Source of the DNA: Clostridia bacterium
GTDB lineage: Bacteria; Bacillota; Clostridia; Oscillospirales; CAG-272
Direction of reading: 5' to 3'
Assembly (NCBI GenBank): GCA_017536475.1
Contig: JAFXHH010000006.1
Coordinates: 1 to 40,616, forward strand
Length of the DNA stretch: 40,616 bases
In this document: piece by piece, positions 38,634-40,616 of the stretch
How positions within the stretch are numbered: the stretch's first letter is position 1
Layout: each line of letters starts with the position of its first letter
Translations under genes and position numbers: made by a program
Notes under the pieces: model-generated
Databases searched by the model: none
What the model was told of the DNA's origin: nothing
The model's input: only the letters and a program-made list of their open reading frames with translations

Positions 38634-39491
38634 ATGATAGTGATTGAATCTTTTAAATTAAGAACTAAACGCTTTTGCTTATTTTATCAATTTGAAAAAA
38701 TGTGGATATTACTAACCGCTATAAATGTTATTGCCACTTTTTTTATCATAAGAGGTTCACTCCCACCATCATTATTTGATAATGCTATACTTAAATTTTT
38801 ATTTTGTGCGGACGATAATATTGATACAACCTTGTACAATATAGCAATAAGCTATTTTGCAGCATATATTTTCTATTTAATCCAAATATATTATCCAGAA
38901 CGAAAGAAAACACTGAACGCACTGTTGAGCACACGAACTTCTGTGCGAAATATGAGTATGTGGATATATAGATTTCTTTTCGTTTGGGATATGTATAAGC
39001 AAGATGATAACGATAAAGAAACAATAACTGGAGCAAAATTTGAAACGGTTTATTTGAAAGATGATACTGGATTTGTTTACAAAGTAGACAGAGAAAATTT
39101 CAAAGATATGGTTTCCAGAATTAGCGAATCTTACTATGATATAATTAACTGTCCTGATTTTCAAAATTGCGATTATTCATTAAGAAGATTGCTTTTAAGC
39201 CAAGATATAGCGCGGTCTATAGAACGTATGTATGAAATAATAGTAGAAGCTGAGGCGTTAGACGATTCAGGTGCACTACAAATATGTTATTCAAAAACAA
39301 AAATTTGCGCTTTGAAACACGATCTTGAGTATTTGGAAAAACTATTCGATATAAGTGTTAGTAAAAATTATAAAATAACTACTGATAAAGAGGATATCGA
39401 AAAAATTGAGGAACGCGATAAAAAAATAGCGGAAGTATTCCGCCAAAATCGCACTTGGGTTAAAGTGTTATCTCAAAACAAAGGGAACTAA
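38634..39491 (+). CDS. AT-rich hypothetical protein with two N-terminal transmembrane helices
   Basis: A 285-residue protein with two hydrophobic segments at about 22-42 (MWILLTAINVIATFFII) and 66-85 (LYNIAISYFAAYIFYLIQIYY), then a large charged cytoplasmic domain rich in Lys, Glu and Asp (about 90-285) with helical segments such as DIEKIEERDKKIAEVF. An AGGAG site and a good promoter precede it. Its base composition is far more AT-rich than the chromosome around it, and it is next to a tRNA-Ser att fragment, so it was probably acquired. I do not recognise the family. A two-TM plus soluble-domain layout is seen in several membrane effectors of defence systems, but nothing here proves that role. 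Confidence 0.7.
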   Translation: MIVIESFKLRTKRFCLFYQFEKMWILLTAINVIATFFIIRGSLPPSLFDNAILKFLFCADDNIDTTLYNIAISYFAAYIFYLIQIYYPERKKTLNALLSTRTSVRNMSMWIYRFLFVWDMYKQDDNDKETITGAKFETVYLKDDTGFVYKVDRENFKDMVSRISESYYDIINCPDFQNCDYSLRRLLLSQDIARSIERMYEIIVEAEALDDSGALQICYSKTKICALKHDLEYLEKLFDISVSKNYKITTDKEDIEKIEERDKKIAEVFRQNRTWVKVLSQNKGN

Positions 39492-39543
39492 TACAACATT
39501 GCTATATCTGAGAAATGGAATTTGAAATTTAACGATAAAATAA

Positions 39544-39570
39544 CAGGGCGCTGCCTAAAGCAGCGCCCTG
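39544..39570. terminator. Hairpin next to the tRNA-Ser fragment
   Basis: CAGGGCGCTGC and GCAGCGCCCTG form a perfect 11-bp stem with a CTAAA loop; T-rich on the minus strand (TTATTTT). It was probably the tRNA-Ser terminator and may also end the two-TM gene. Confidence 0.8.
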
Positions 39571-39578
39571 CTATTTTG

Positions 39579-39634
39579 TGGCGGAGGCAGATGGATTCGA
39601 ACCCCCGTGGGCTTGCGCCCAAACGGTTTTCAAG
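39579..39634 (-). other. tRNA-Ser 3' fragment, probable attachment site (att)
   Basis: Read on the minus strand this 56-nt segment is the 3' half of a tRNA-Ser: anticodon loop CTTGAAA (anticodon TGA), long variable arm GGGC-GCAA-GCCC, T loop GTTCGAAT and a 3' end TGCCTCCGCCA. The 5' half is missing; sequence to the right is unrelated. One T-stem pair is mismatched. Such fragments are left when an element integrates into a tRNA 3' end. By orientation, the element would lie to the right, with the intact tRNA beyond the window. Confidence 0.75.
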
Positions 39635-39664
39635 AAGTCTACCAAAGAATACCGTTTCAGCTTA

Positions 39665-39747
39665 GTTCGGTGCAGTTCAGGCTAAAACAATTCCCGAAAA
39701 TCCTTATTTTACAAGGCTTTTCGGGACTGTTTGGAACTGTACTGAAC
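39665..39747. repeat. Nested inverted repeats just inside the presumed element
   Basis: GTTCGGTGCAGTTC (39665-39678) matches the complement of GAACTGTACTGAAC (39734-39747) at 12 of 14 positions. Inside is CCCGAAAA-T-CCTT with AAGG-C-TTTTCGGG (39693-39725). It could be a recombinase/excisionase arm site or a bidirectional terminator. Confidence 0.5.
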
Positions 39748-39808
39748 TAAAACGAATTGATCGGAATCGATACAGACCCCTCGTTTTTTGAGTAATTTTT
39801 TGCACTTT

Positions 39809-39909
39809 GGAGAGAATTTGGAGAGAATTCGCGAGAGAAGAATTGCGACTGCAGTACATCGAGATTTTTCTTTTTTTGGAGAGAATTTTTCACGATTTAG
39901 GAGAGAACT
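39809..39909 (+). repeat. Reiterated GGAGAGAA motif
   Basis: GGAGAGAATT/CT occurs at 39809, 39820, 39878 and 39900 (the last serves as ribosome-binding site), and once more inside the gene at 40149. Confidence 0.6.
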
Positions 39910-39913
39910 TTTT

Positions 39914-40516
39914 ATGCGTTACGATTTAGACGAAATTCAACGCTTGCCGGATGTCTTATCCTTGGCAGACCTTTGCCGCGCCTGCCATTTAAGCCATTTG
40001 GATGCGCGGTACTATCTCAAAAGCGGACTCATTCCCTACGAGACGACCGGGAAGAAAACGCGGTGTTATCGGGTCAAAAAAACCGCCCTGCTGAGAGCCA
40101 TTGAAGACTACAGTGAAAATCCCGAGAAATACAAAATCCCGGGAATTTGGAGAGAAAAACAACACTTAAACGGAATCCGCAAAAGCCCCATCATATACCT
40201 CCCAACGCAGGATCTCGCGTCGGATATAGCGGTCGAATACTACCGAAATAAGCTTGCCGATGCCTCCGAGCTGATCTGTGTTGCCGACCTTGTGCGCGTC
40301 ACGGGATACCGCTCCCCAACCATCACGCGGTGGTGCAAGCAAAAGAAGCTGATTGCCCACGCGAAAACCAACCGCCTATGGATCGCAAAGGCAGACGCCA
40401 TAAGGTTTTTGACCTCTTTTACCTACAACGATATCAACGTAAAATCGCCCCAGCATATTGCCGACATACGAGCGATTTATGACCTGATACACACGACGAA
40501 GGAGGGAGAAAAATGA
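39914..40516 (+). CDS. DNA-binding protein with two HTH/MerR-like domains, element-encoded
   Basis: A 200-residue soluble protein from the ATG at 39914, after AGGAGAG. The first domain (about 1-70) reads DEIQRLPDVLSLADLCRACHLSHLDARYYLKSGLIPYE followed by a YRVKKTALLRAIEDY wing, the pattern of MerR-like or excisionase (HTH_17) domains. The second (about 110-175) repeats it: LICVADLVRVTGYRSPTITRWCKQKKLIAHAKTNRLWIAKADAIRFL. So the protein seems to be an internal duplication. Its stop codon overlaps the start of a paralogue. The adjacency to a tRNA-Ser att fragment suggests a role in control or excision of an integrated element; that is inference. A longer upstream start (39788) lacks a ribosome-binding site. 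Confidence 0.75.
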   Translation: MRYDLDEIQRLPDVLSLADLCRACHLSHLDARYYLKSGLIPYETTGKKTRCYRVKKTALLRAIEDYSENPEKYKIPGIWREKQHLNGIRKSPIIYLPTQDLASDIAVEYYRNKLADASELICVADLVRVTGYRSPTITRWCKQKKLIAHAKTNRLWIAKADAIRFLTSFTYNDINVKSPQHIADIRAIYDLIHTTKEGEK

Positions 40517-40616
40517 TATACGATCTGAACGAAATCGCCAATCTTCCCGACACCTTCTCCCTTGAGGATTTACGGGTGGTTTGTCACATCAGTAAACGAA
40601 CCGCAAGATACTACCT
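40513..40616 (+). CDS. Paralogous HTH protein (3' end beyond window)
   Basis: The first 34 codons read MIYDLNEIANLPDTFSLEDL and then CHISKRTARYYL, closely matching the start of the preceding protein (MRYDLDEIQRLPDVLSLADL, CHLSHLDARYYL). Its ATG overlaps the preceding stop codon (ATGA), so the two are translationally coupled tandem paralogues. GGAGGGAG serves as its ribosome-binding site. Confidence 0.8.
   Translation, partial: MIYDLNEIANLPDTFSLEDLRVVCHISKRTARYY

Noticed and set aside
39579..39700. A complete, possibly intron-containing tRNA-Ser
   Set aside because: The sequence right of the anticodon loop has no acceptor, D-arm or anticodon 5' half, so only the 3' half is present.
1..40616. 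CRISPR array
   Set aside because: No regularly spaced direct repeats of suitable length were seen; the only tandem repeat found is the 18-bp coding repeat at 36518.

Overview
The window looks like a chromosome segment of an uncultured, spore-forming member of the Clostridia (Bacillota), probably a fibre-degrading gut or rumen resident. The evidence is a Spo0A regulator, a YtfJ/GerW spore protein, the clostridial order scpA-scpB-DUF2953-ytfJ-dac-rluB, an infC-rpmI-rplT operon with an L20-type leader, TTGACA-17-TATAAT promoters and strong GGAGG ribosome-binding sites. UGA is read as stop. Most of the window has moderate GC; 13.3-13.9 kb and 38.1-39.5 kb are clearly more AT-rich.

Layout. 1-1565: infC-rpmI-rplT on the minus strand behind two promoters, a long hairpin and an L20-type attenuator. 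1.8-10.7 kb: one long plus-strand run covering protein quality control (lon), ribosome assembly (ysxC), a membrane protease, chromosome condensation (scpA, scpB), spore and cell-wall proteins (DUF2953, ytfJ, a PBP5-type carboxypeptidase) and an rRNA pseudouridine synthase. 11-12.8 kb: spo0A with an 0A box, then a HAD phosphatase. 12.9-14.2 kb: an accessory islet with a small HTH repressor divergent from a SLOG-like protein, with three evenly spaced operator palindromes between them. 14.2-24 kb: GH106 and GH2 glycosidases and an esterase, interleaved with ddl, prmC, plsC and a DAHP synthase. 24-30.7 kb: recA-recX, a sigma factor with an LRR-bearing membrane partner, and an M32 carboxypeptidase. 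30.8-38 kb: asd, two alpha/beta hydrolases, a CNNM/CBS transporter-like protein and an M3-like metallopeptidase lipoprotein. 38.1-40.6 kb: accessory DNA with an AT-rich two-TM protein, then a 3' fragment of tRNA-Ser that looks like an attachment site, and the start of an element encoding tandem paralogous HTH proteins.

The signals least explained by standard annotation are: (i) a homologous structured leader in front of both recA and the sigma factor gene, with its last part also in front of asd; (ii) the HTH/SLOG pair with three GTAGGTNNACCTAC-like operators about 50 bp apart; (iii) a palindrome shared by the DAHP synthase and asd promoters; (iv) the tRNA-Ser att fragment with tandem, internally duplicated HTH genes; and (v) a roughly 225-nt leader of no recognised class before the CNNM gene. 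No CRISPR array, rRNA gene, insertion sequence or complete tRNA was found.
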